Source: Chaetoceros tenuissimus (taxonomy: Eukaryota > Bacillariophyta > Thalassiosirophyceae > Chaetocerotales > Chaetocerotaceae). Taken from it: DNA of 64,000 nucleotides. Location: assembly GCA_021927905.1 (NCBI GenBank), contig BLLK01000020.1, positions 1,798,001-1,862,000 of the forward strand. The letters run 5' to 3'. Shown here piece by piece: positions 37,365 through 47,300 of the stretch. The translations under genes and the position numbers were made by a program. Under the pieces are notes generated by a model. That model made no database searches, was not told the DNA's origin, and saw only the letters and a list, made by a program, of their open reading frames with translations. The number at the start of each line of letters is the position of its first letter. The first letter of the stretch is position 1.

Positions 37365-39619
37365 TTAAGACTTGGTCTCAATGTTCGTTGTGATGGTCTC
37401 TGCTTCCTGTTGAAAATAGGTGCGGAGCTTTCCAAAAGCTCTGCCTCTATGCGATATAGCATCTTTTCCTTCCTTTGTCATTTCAGCGTATGTCAAACCA
37501 TTCCCTTCGTCTGGGGCAAAGATCGGATCCCAACCGAACGCCAAATCCCCTCGAGGTGGGCAAATCTTACCCATCGTTCTCCCGTCGAAAACAATTACAT
37601 CTTGTCCAGGGCCTGGACAAAAGCCAACAACTGTTTGAGCATACCCTGACTTATCGTCTGTAAAGGCAATCATATCATTCAAGCCTTGGTGACCACATTT
37701 CTCGAGGAACCATTTGATATACGGTCCAGGAAGAGAATCCAATGCTGTAAAACATAAACTAGTGTCCTCAGTGATTACTGCGCCACCTACTTCCTTTGCA
37801 GCGAGAGCGCACTTCTCCTTGGCAATTTCAATTGGGTCACCTTGCAACTCAGGTAGATCAATCTTTCGATTTGAAATAGTGAAAGGAAGAGAGTCGGTAG
37901 CAAGAATTCTCTTAACTTCCTCTAGTTTTTTCTTGTTTCCAGTGACAAATGTGATTACTGGTTTTCCGTCCACGCATGTTGCAGTGCGTGCCTTTTTTGT
38001 GGGAGGTTCTTGTACAGAATCAGTCAGAACTCGAGCTGATTTCATTACATCAGGGACAGTTGGATCCGGAAAAGATATATCAGCGACATCTGTGGCACAT
38101 CCATCACAGGCTTGATTAAACATATCATTAATAACCTTTCCGATATTTTCGTTGTCACTGCCCCATAGCAGACCGAGTGCATTCCATGCTGGTTGTGCAT
38201 GAAGAAGCAAGTACTCGTTTTGTGGGTTTTGTTGGTACGAATAAGCCCCCAGTGTGACAGAACAACTGAGACGAGATGCTACAAGTAGACGCAAGTGCTT
38301 CCTCTCGTCTACAGTCAAAGGACAAATAGAATTGAAACCTCTCAGTATCGCTGCAGCGGCAGAAATACCTCTACCTCCTTTCCCGTAGGAGGAGAGCATA
38401 GCATATGCCATTGCGATTGTCAAGTCAAGAATTCTCCAACTATTCCATGCAAGAAAGTGTTAGAGATGAAACATCAAAATGACATTCAAACACCGTGATA
38501 AATTAAAAATGTTTGATACTCTTCGTCATGCCTTTATTCACAGAAAGCAGTAGAATGGACATGAGAGCGGAGAGGATCCGGGGCTTTAATCCGTGGTTCT
38601 ATCTAGCTCCGTTGAAATGAGGTGACCCACACAGAAAAGAGACGTCATGGCATGCCTCCAACAGTTTTCCATCGGTCGACAACGCCATGGGCCATTACGG
38701 GACACCTTAGTTTAACGAGCAAATTCACATTCAAAACATTTCAATTCCAGTGCGATCAAGATATATATGCTTACCTCAAAGTTGTATCTCCAAAGTCAAT
38801 AACTCCAGACACCTTCCCACTTGTTTGATCTAAAATGATGTTCGCATCATTAAAGTCACCTTGTAATATTCCCATTTGAAAATTTGGAGTATTACCATCA
38901 ACCAAGTTTAGTCGAAAAGCATCCAAAACGCTTTGCACTAAACCTCTACGTTTTTCGTCAACTATACAGGGGAGAAAACCTTGAAGGTCGAGTGTGTTTT
39001 TACCATCCCATGCATGGTATCTATCAGCAGTTGCTCTCGCGACCTCATTTGTTTCAGTAAGTTCATCAAGGGCTATGCGCACTTTACCAAGATACTTTCC
39101 AGCTTCAACAAGGGCTTCAATTGGAAGCGCTGGAGAATCAGCCATGGTGGATCCTTCAACCCATTCTAGCAGTTGAATTGCAAGAGGTGCGGGGGAATAC
39201 TCGCTGGAAGTGACAGGTAGACTATGAACAGAGACATGAGGCTTCGAAAAGGCGTAAGTGTGGTCGGGTATCGGTATCGGAGAGGAAGTTGATAAACCAG
39301 GCTGGGAATTAATATGATTCCAAATGAGTGAATATAAATGAATGGAAGAGAGGGCTTTCTTGTTCTTGTCGGAATCTGCCTCTTCCGAGGTTTTGATAAA
39401 CTTTGCTGATTCCACACCATTGTACACTTTGCATAGATATTTCGTAGAGTCTAGCTCCACAAGGTAATTACGATCATCGTAGGATTCAAGCTCTTTGACG
39501 ATCTTTGCATCTTGTCGATATGTTTTCAAAATTGCCTCTAAAACCTGTTCCTGAGTGGGATCAGGCTTCAAGCATTTCCTTAGCTTTTCATCGTTTGATG
39601 AATCGGTATTGCTGGACAT
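37365..39619 (-). CDS. Hydroxylysine kinase-ITPase (HAM1) fusion protein
   Basis: Two exons, 38775-39619 and 37365-38439, give 639 residues. Residues about 1-395 are a choline-kinase-like phosphotransferase of the hydroxylysine kinase (HYKK/AGPHD1) type: YLVELDSTKYLCKVYNGVES, catalytic LQGDFNDANIILDQ, metal-binding VIDFGDT, and after the intron LSWRILDLTIAMAYAMLS. The junction joins AG to T and rebuilds this conserved block. Residues about 440-625 are an ITPA/Ham1 domain: ITFVTGNKKKLEEVKRIL, AVITEDTSLCFTALDSLPGP, FGWDPIFAPD, KDAISHRGRAFGKL. HYKK phosphorylates 5-hydroxylysine with GTP; ITPA hydrolyses ITP, XTP and dITP. Both active sites look complete. The intron, 335 bases, is far longer than others here. 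A Lys/Arg patch (PPTKKARTA) lies between the domains. Confidence 0.85.
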
Positions 39620-39970
39620 TGGAGATCGGTGGATACTGATACCCTACTCTGATGTGAGAAAGATATCCATTTTATGTGAACATGATCTGAGAGAGATAGA
39701 AACTTTCAAAATGAGAGGGGTCTATGCGTTGGGTTCTGAGCCAATGAAAATACGTATGTACATTACGAAAAGGAGAAGAGGTGCAGTCAAAATTTAAAAT
39801 GTCGTATAAAGACTACTCAAAAAGAACCAAGAACCGTTTCTCAGCTTTCTATCAAGCAACTACTTCACACATCACACATAAAAATATCCACAACGAAAAT
39901 ACACACATCAAAAACAGTTTTCTATTTATTCAAAACAACAATTACTGACTGGACTTTGCACGTATGAAAT
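39620..39970. other. Divergent promoter region
   Basis: Lies between the fusion gene (minus) and the membrane-protein gene (plus). An open plus-strand frame (about 39555-39797) overlaps the kinase start and is not supported. CA-rich runs (ACACATCACACATAAAAA near 39865) precede the plus-strand gene. Confidence 0.4.
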
Positions 39971-41370
39971 ATGACAAGTCTCCTGAAATTTCCCATCCGT
40001 TTCTTTGGTAATGCAGAAGAAGCGGTAGTAGATGCTGAAGATGAAAATGAAACTAACAATCTCAATGATGACGCCTCGAGAGATCAGCCAAATCAAGCTG
40101 AGATAGATAATTCAAACAATGAAACAGAGACATTAAGGAGTGCTAATGATGAGGAAACTGTAAAGAAAAGGACGGAGTTGAAGAAAGAAATCATACACAA
40201 CAAAAAGAGCGGATGCTACATAGTCATTTTCCTCTCTTCTTTTGTAAATCTTTTTTTTCTTGCAGATTTATCTTTTACTGATATTCTGAAGTTGGTTGGT
40301 TCGCAGCCATTGGCACCAGATGATGTACAGGTAGAAATGGCTTCAGCACCTTCAATTGCACCATCAATTTCACCAGTACAAATTTCGCCTGCACAAGTAG
40401 GGATTGATGCAATGAAAAGTGTAAACTACGAAATTATGTTTGGATCCATCAGTTGCTTACTAACATTCCTCATACTAATATTTGATTACTTTCGATACCT
40501 TCATCAAAAGTTCGACTTCGAAAAGGTCCTGGATGGTAAACTTGAACGTGGATCCCTTATCTTTCTGATTCTATGGTGGCTTGTCGGTACTGGAATTATG
40601 ACTAGCGCTGTAAGTTTACTTCCATGATTTCTACATCCGTTATATTTACATCTACATTTTGTTTTCAAAGACTCTAATCATGTTGACATAAGGGTGGAGT
40701 AGCATATAGAGTGCTGAACACATATTTCTCATGCTGGCTCTGTTTATATATGTCTGTGTACACATTTAATGAATGGCTTGCTGAGAATGATATTTTGTCG
40801 TGGAAGGAGCTCACAAGTTTATCTCTTACGCTTCCATATTGGTTTGTAGTTTTGATCATATCAATCATAGAATTTGGGACTGCTGGTGATGTTTTGGTCA
40901 AGCTGAAAAGATTTACTAAGAACGAATCCGAAGTGCGAAAACCACTCGGTGAACTTGACGAAATTGATAAAGCAACTTACGCTATAAGTGTTGGTGTCAT
41001 TTCCTGTATGTTCGCATTTTTAGCAATCATGATCCATTATGAGTTTTGTTTTCGTCGAATAAAAAGAGGAGGGGCCATAGAGATAGTTGTAGCTATGATC
41101 CAAACGTTATGGTGGGTAGTTGCATGTTTGTCACTCACTTCGGGAGAAGAAATAGCAGGGTCAGTTCAAGGGTGTGAAAAACTTCTAAATGATGATGGTG
41201 ATGTACTACTTTTAGGGAATAATCTTTACTTTTCTCTATGGCTTGGCTTATATGCCTCGTCCCAAATAGTTCTAAAGTGGAAAGCACAGAAAGCAATCGA
41301 TATTATGATTGAGGATCTTCCCAATGAAGAGCATTTAGAACAAACTAACGTTGAAGGGAGTGGACTTTAA
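39971..41370 (+). CDS. Multi-spanning membrane protein of unknown function
   Basis: Two exons, 39971-40609 and 40693-41370 (GTAAGT donor, ATAAG acceptor, phase 0), give about 438 residues. A polar acidic N-terminus of about 80 residues precedes a first membrane segment (YIVIFLSSFVNLFFLADLSF). A Pro/Ser loop (SAPSIAPSISPVQISPAQVG) follows. Further hydrophobic segments include MFGSISCLLTFLILIFDYF, SLIFLILWWLVGTGIMTSA, YWFVVLIISIIEFGTAG, GVISCMFAFLAIMIHYEF, and LYFSLWLGLYASSQIVL. The two exons appear to carry related four-helix halves, each ending with a W-rich helix (LWWLVGTG, LWWVVACL). I recall similar unassigned families in diatoms but cannot name one. The Pro/Ser loop would face the lumen or outside. 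Confidence 0.65.
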
Positions 41371-41565
41371 AAAGTAAACGCAGAAACGCTAAAGGATAGT
41401 ACCTTATGAGAACATGATGCTACCTAGTTTCATCTAAAACGCTGAGTAAATCCAGTGGCTATCTATTTGTCATAATAAACTTCAATACTTTTATTTCGTC
41501 ATCTCCCACTATAATTACATTCGTGGACACAATTGAATACATGTACGCATTTACATAAAAAGACT

Positions 41566-42264
41566 TTACCCACTATCTCCTCGGATGTCAAATCCTCCAC
41601 CGTTTTGCCCTCCGGTATCTCCTCTCATGTTAAAGCCGCCACCACCCCATCGATGGTTTCGATGATGATGTCTCTCTCCTCGTCCAATAGCTGAGCCAAT
41701 CATTTCACCAATAACAAAACCTCCAAGCGCAGCCCCAAGACCATTTCCTCCTTGTCCTCTTCTATTGACAAATGGTTGTGCACTTGATCTTGTCTCCGTA
41801 AAGGAAGGCGCAGTTGGTGGTGGATGTGTACTACCATAGTCATATTCATTCGTAGGAACGGCAACTGGTATGAAGTCCCCATCGACATAATGTTCGGAAT
41901 GTTTTCCACATCCTGAGCAGCAGCAACAACATAAACACATTATGATAAGAAAGAAGATGAAACCCCCACCGGCTGTCTCGTAGTATTCATTATAATATGG
42001 CGTCGCCGGCACATGACACAAGCAATCAAAAATTTGGATGTTGCACTGTGTGTTAAGTGGACAACAGCAAGGTTTGTTGACAAATCCATAGTCGTGAAAT
42101 GAACCACAGTATTTGCCAGGAGCATTGTTGTAGGCATAATTACAGTTGCCTGTCTGAGCACACATGTTGCAGCCAGATCTTGCTTCAACATAGGTAGGTG
42201 TCAAGAAGAGAAAAAGTAGGATGATGCCTACAATTCCTTTCGGAATTCTTTTCAATCCTCTCAT
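41566..42264 (-). CDS. Secreted-type Cys-rich protein with one membrane span and Gly-rich tail
   Basis: Single exon, 232 residues. A signal peptide is clear (IPKGIVGIILLFLFLTPTYV, cleavage probably near EA/RSG). The outer part, residues about 30-90, has twelve cysteines in CNMCAQTGNC, KYCGSF, KPCCCPLNTQC and FDCLCH. A membrane segment (GGGFIFFLIIMCLCCCCCSG) ends in a run of cysteines that may be palmitoylated. The inner tail has DYGSTHPPPTAPSFTETRSS, then a glycine-rich hydrophobic stretch (GNGLGAALGGFVIGEMIGSA) and His/Arg/Gly repeats (GERHHHRNHRWGGGGFNMRG). The layout resembles small receptor-like or scaffold proteins such as shisa-type proteins. No homology claimed. Confidence 0.65.
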   Translation of the reverse strand: MRGLKRIPKGIVGIILLFLFLTPTYVEARSGCNMCAQTGNCNYAYNNAPGKYCGSFHDYGFVNKPCCCPLNTQCNIQIFDCLCHVPATPYYNEYYETAGGGFIFFLIIMCLCCCCCSGCGKHSEHYVDGDFIPVAVPTNEYDYGSTHPPPTAPSFTETRSSAQPFVNRRGQGGNGLGAALGGFVIGEMIGSAIGRGERHHHRNHRWGGGGFNMRGDTGGQNGGGFDIRGDSG

Positions 42265-42831
42265 CTTTTGTTACTAGTTTGTATTTTGAAACCTGCTCTT
42301 GGTGTGAGTGTTTAAATCTAGTGCTTGCAAGTTGCTGTGAGTTAAGCTTAGATAGTGTATTCTGCTTGTTCCAGTTCAGAGCTTCTAGATGAATGTCGAC
42401 ATCATCTTCATCTGCAAAAGGTCGAATCTTTTTCGTCTCTTTTTTGTTCTTCAAGAATGTTGTGAGCTCCAAACTATGACGTCTGTCAAAGTGTCGTACA
42501 AGACTTTTTGATTGATTCAGACATGAATAAAGTCCAACTCGTATGTACTACGTACATGAACATGTTCAAACAGAGATACTTACATTATTTCGAAGTGCAA
42601 AGAAATGAAATTATTGTCATTCCCTTTATCGGAAATAACTAATCTCTGAATTTGAAAAAGATTATAGTCTCTCATTGTTTTTATCCAATCATTTGCTAAT
42701 ATCATGATGCATCACTCATCACCGTCATGCACTCTTGTACTAATTTTCAAGAAATTTTACTATCAAGAGTTGCCTTGTGCTATATCATAATCTTAATGTT
42801 CAGCTATTTCCGTTTACATGATTCTATGAGT
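42265..42831. other. Intergenic, promoter side of the Cys-rich gene
   Basis: Holds the 5' flank of the Cys-rich gene and the 3' flank of the epimerase gene. A minus-strand frame (42185-42472) and a plus-strand frame (42727-43206) are shadows or chance. Nothing else seen. Confidence 0.4.
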
Positions 42832-43922
42832 TTACAAATCCTCTGGCTTCAATGCCATATCTCCATCCCAAGAAGCTCCTCCTTCGAGGGTTACTGGGTC
42901 AAACTTAACGGACTCGACACATACGAACTCGTTAAAACCCATTCCCTCATTTCCATATGGGTTCCATACAACAGTATCTTCCCATCCTGCGGTGTTCAAT
43001 ACATTCAACTTCTTGCCCTTTCCACTATCAACCAAAACAGGATCATTTACTCCTGTGTATACACGGTCATATTCTTCAGAGATGGTGATAGTGGATCTCT
43101 CTTCAGTTTGCATCTCTCCTTCACCGACCATCTTATTCAAGAACTCCTTTCCTTCGAAAGATCCAGTAATCTCAAGATTCTCAAGGGAGCTTACAGTGAA
43201 GTATGAATGTAAAGCAGCCTGGAAATCAAATGCCTCTTCTCCACAGTTCTCAACATTCATCTTGGTGTCCAATTGTTCGTCATTCAAACTTACAGTGAAG
43301 GTACACTTGAAGTCCTTGTCCCACATCTCCTTGGTGTAATCGGATGGAAGCAACTGAAGTACACAAGAAGAATCATCCACAGATACAACATCCCAATTTA
43401 CATTTCTTGCAAATCCATGCTGTTGAATCTCTCCAGGTCCAAATTGTGGAAAGCAGTGGCTAAGTCTGTAGGGGTCAAAGAGCTTTTAGTATATTCCAAA
43501 ATAATTTCGAGACGTTAATTCCAAATTGCACTTATGAAAACTTACCCTCCACTGATTGGCTTGGATCCGTCCATCTTTGCATCAGGACGTACAGCAATAT
43601 ATTCTACACCGTCCTTGATATAAGAAGTGACATCTGCTCCGTACAAATAGATCTCTGCAGAACTGTTTCCAGAAGTAAGCTTGATGTATTCAAGTCCCTC
43701 ATCGTTGGTAAGGATACCAGAAGCAGAAGTCTCTTCTGCCAATGCAGCCCCATATCCTTTTGCCTCAGCCCAGTTGGTTCTGGAAACGATCTTTTGCTGC
43801 TTTCTAGATGCGAAAAGAGCAGAAGAGGACGCAGAAGTTGCGAGGGATGCGGAAGTGCTTGGAGAGAATGCAAATGCAGAAGATGCTGCAGAAAGTAGGA
43901 CGAAAGGGATGGAAAGCTTCAT
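42832..43922 (-). CDS. Plastid-targeted glucose-6-phosphate 1-epimerase-like protein
   Basis: Two exons, 43546-43922 and 42832-43465, give 336 residues. The start MKLSIPFVLLSAASSAFAFS has the ASAFAF signal for complex-plastid import and is followed by a Ser/Ala-rich transit region. Catalytic-domain parts: IYLYGADVTSYIKDGVEYIA, then PISGG joined over the intron to LSHCFPQFGPGEIQQHGFAR, FDFQAALHSYFTV, and FVCVESVKFDPVTLEGGASW. This is the galactose mutarotase fold of the YeaD/hexose-6-phosphate epimerase group. HGFAR (His) and the FVCVE Glu fit the catalytic pair. The reaction would convert alpha and beta anomers of glucose 6-phosphate, next to plastid carbohydrate metabolism. A second His is in AALHSYF. 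Confidence 0.85.
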
Positions 43923-44306
43923 GCTGAACGAATAAAATGATAAATGTATAGAGAGTTTCTGAAACTAAAATCAATAGACAATGGTAATCTTCATGAATAC
44001 ATACTCGACTGCTTTTGTATCTTTCTTGATTGAAAGATTCTTTGGATGCGTGTCGAGAGTGTTTGATGTGATGTGTTGGTGGCCAACGTGCGTAAGAAGA
44101 AAAGATGGGACTTATTTTTGCTGGAAAAATAACGCTCATGACTTCCGGAGAAATCAGCAAATAACCGTTTTCTGTTCCCTAGCTTTTTTTCGTTGTTTTT
44201 CTATTTTTGGGATCACAAATACCTATGTTGGGGATTCCATTATTGATATGCATAAAGATATAGTCCATAGCATCTAAAAATATTATAACCTTCTTAGTGT
44301 AGAAGC
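43923..44306. other. Divergent promoter region
   Basis: Lies between the epimerase gene (minus) and the golgin gene (plus). Open frames on both strands show no domain. Nothing else seen. Confidence 0.4.
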
Positions 44307-47300
44307 ATGTGGGGAGGCTTTGCAGATCTTGCGAAAGCTGCTCAAGAAGCATCAGAGCTTGCAGCGAAGAAGGCGCAAGAAGCACAAGAGTCCATCAATG
44401 TAAGTTTATTATGAAAATGATTGGAAATACATGTCTTATTACTCATGAAAATTGATGCTTTACTCGTTCTAGGCTTTTCAAAGTAGTGAAGTTGGGGGGC
44501 AAATGTCATCATTATTTAACTTGGATTCTATGGCGGCACAAGAAGATAATGGAAATGAAACTGTGATTAAGAATCCAATTGATCAAATGGTAGACGGAAA
44601 CGATGATGACGAAAACTGGGACTTTGACGATGGATTCGATAATATGGATGATGATACAGAAAATGTAGATGAGTCAAAAGCTCAAGAAGAAGCAATGGAA
44701 AAGGCTGAAGAAGAAAGATTAATTAGAGAAGCAGAAGAGGCAGCTAGGTTGCAATTTGATCAAGAAGAAGAGGCGCGTTGCAAAGAAGAGGAAGCTGCCA
44801 AATTGGCCCGTGAAGAAGAAAGACTTAGACTTGAAGCTGCTGAAGCAGCAGCAGAAGAAGAAAGACGTAGATTGGAAGCTGAAGCAGCCGCAGAGGCTGA
44901 AGAACAGGAAAGACTTAGATTGAAAGCTGAAGCAGCGGCAGAAGAAGAAAGACGTACACTTGAAGCCGAAGAACAGGAGAGACGTAGACTTGAAGCCGAA
45001 GCTGAAGCAGCTGAAGAAGAAAGACTTAGGCTTGAAGCCGAAGCTGAAGCTGAAGCAGCTGAAGAAGAAGAAAGACTTAGGCTTGAAGCTGAAGAACAGG
45101 AGAGACGTAGACTTGAAGCTGAAGCTGAAGCAGCTGAAGAAGAAAGGCTTAGGCTAGAAACCGAAGCTGAAGCTGAAGCAGCGGCAGAAGAAGAAGAAAG
45201 ACTTAGGCTTGAAGCTGAAGAACAGGAGAGACGTAGACTTGAAGCCGAAGCTGAAGCAGCTGAAGAAGAAAGACTTAGGCTTGAAGCCGAAGCTGAAGCA
45301 GCTGAAGAAGAAGAAAGACTTAGGCTTGAAGCTGAAGAACAGGAGAGACGTAGACTTGAAGCCGAAGCTGAAGCAGCTGAAGAAGAAAGGCTTAGGCTTG
45401 AAGCCGAAGCTGAAGCTGAAGCAGCTGAAGAAGAAGAAAGACTTAGGCTTGAAGCTGAAGAACAGGAGAGACGTAGACTTGAAGCTAAAGCAGCTGAAGA
45501 AGAAAGGCTTAGGCTAGAATCCGAAGCTGAAGCTGAAGCAGAAGAAAAAGCAAGACTTAGGCTTGAAGCTGAAGAACAGGAGAGACGTAGACTTGAAGCT
45601 GAAGCTGAAGCAGCTGAAGAAGAAAGACTTAGGCTTGAAGCTGAAGAACAGGAGAGACGTAGACTTGAAGCTAAAGCAGCTGAAGAAGAAAGGCTTAGGC
45701 TAGAAACCGAAGCTGAAGCAGCGGCAGAAGAAGAAGAAAGACTTAGGCTTGAAGCTGAAGAACAGGAGAGACGTAGACTTGAAGCTGAAGCATCAGAACA
45801 GGAGAGACTTAGGCTTGAAGCTGAAGAACAAGAGAGACGTAGACTTGAAGCTGAAACAGTTGCAGAAGAAGCAAGACTTAGACTGGAAGCCGAAGCTGAA
45901 GCAGCTGAACAAGAAAGACGTAGACTGGAAGCTGAAGAACAAGAGAGACGTAGACTTGAAGCTGAAGCAGAAGAAGAAGAAGAAGAAAGACGTAGATTGG
46001 AAGCTGAAGCAGCCACAGAGGCTGAAGAAGAAGAGAGACTTAGGCTTGAAGCTGAAGCAGCAGCAGCAGCAGCAGAAGAAGAAAGGCTTAGACTTGAAGC
46101 TGAAGCAGCGGCAGAACAGGAGAGACTTAGACTTGAAGCTGAAGCAGCGGCAGAAGAAGAAAGACTCAGGCTTGAAACCGAAGCGGCAGCAGAAGAGGAA
46201 AGACTTAGATTAGAAGCAGAAGCTGAATCAGCAGAACAAGAGAGACTTAGACTTGAAGCTGAAGAGCAGGAGAGACTTAGACTTGAAGCTGAAGCAGAAC
46301 AAGAAAGACGTAGATTAGAAGCTGAAGCAGAAGAAGAAGAAAGACGTAGATTGGAAGCCGAAGCTGAAGCAGAACAAGAGAAACTTAGGCTTGAAACTGA
46401 AGCAGCGGCAGAGCAGGAGAGACTTGGGCTTGAAGCTGAAGCAGTAGAAGAAGAAGAAAGACTTAGGCTTGAAGAAGAGGCTGCAAGAGAGGTTGGACTT
46501 GTAGTAACAGGAGAGCAAGATGTACAATCCAACAAAGTAGGATGTGAAGAACAATCTAACTTGCAAGCTGAACACGCCAACTTTTCTCATAGTTTGGTGG
46601 GTGATATGGATATGGATAACAACACAGGTGAATGGGACAATGACGATTTTGATAATATTTACGACGAAGACGATGAAAGTGATATTTGTGACAATGATAT
46701 TCCACCTTCTGAGTTCCAAGATAGCGACGTTCTTGAAAATAGAAATTCCGAAATCAGACCTGATGTCGATCTTCAAAAGGCTGATGATGAGAGATCTAAT
46801 AATCTATTCGCTTCGTTAGATACTAAAAATGTTGCGACATCTTTCGGTGAAGGTTTCTCTTCGTATCTTGGCAATATGCCATCTATGCCAACTGGTTTAT
46901 CAATGGGATGGAATGAGACAACAGAAACTATGCAAAATAAAACGGTTTCAGAATATGATGATGAAGTTTTGGGCTTCGAGCCACCTATTGATATTGACCA
47001 ACATCCAAATCCTATAATGTCAGTCGAAGAGGAGACAGAAATGAATAAATCAATGGAAATGACTGTGAATAATGTGGATTCGGAATCTTCAGGAAACGAG
47101 CTTGATATGGAAGAAATGTATGGAAGCGAAACAGATGCAGAAAGTCAAATAAGCAAGGAGGTGGAAAATCCTCCTGAAAATTCTTCAGCTGTGCCTCAAT
47201 ATGCAATTGATAAGTTTATGAAGCAGCTAGAACGCATTCACGCTGAGCATGATGAAGAGTTGAAGGAGATGAAAAAAACACACGCAAAGCACATGGAGGA

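Noticed and set aside
42727-43206. Plus-strand frame of 159 codons
   Set aside because: Lies antisense to the second exon of the epimerase and has no recognisable domain.
44760-46580. 606-codon Ser/Leu-rich frame antisense to the golgin repeat
   Set aside because: Produced by the minisatellite itself; no start context, no domain, and the plus-strand product is spliced into a GRIP golgin.
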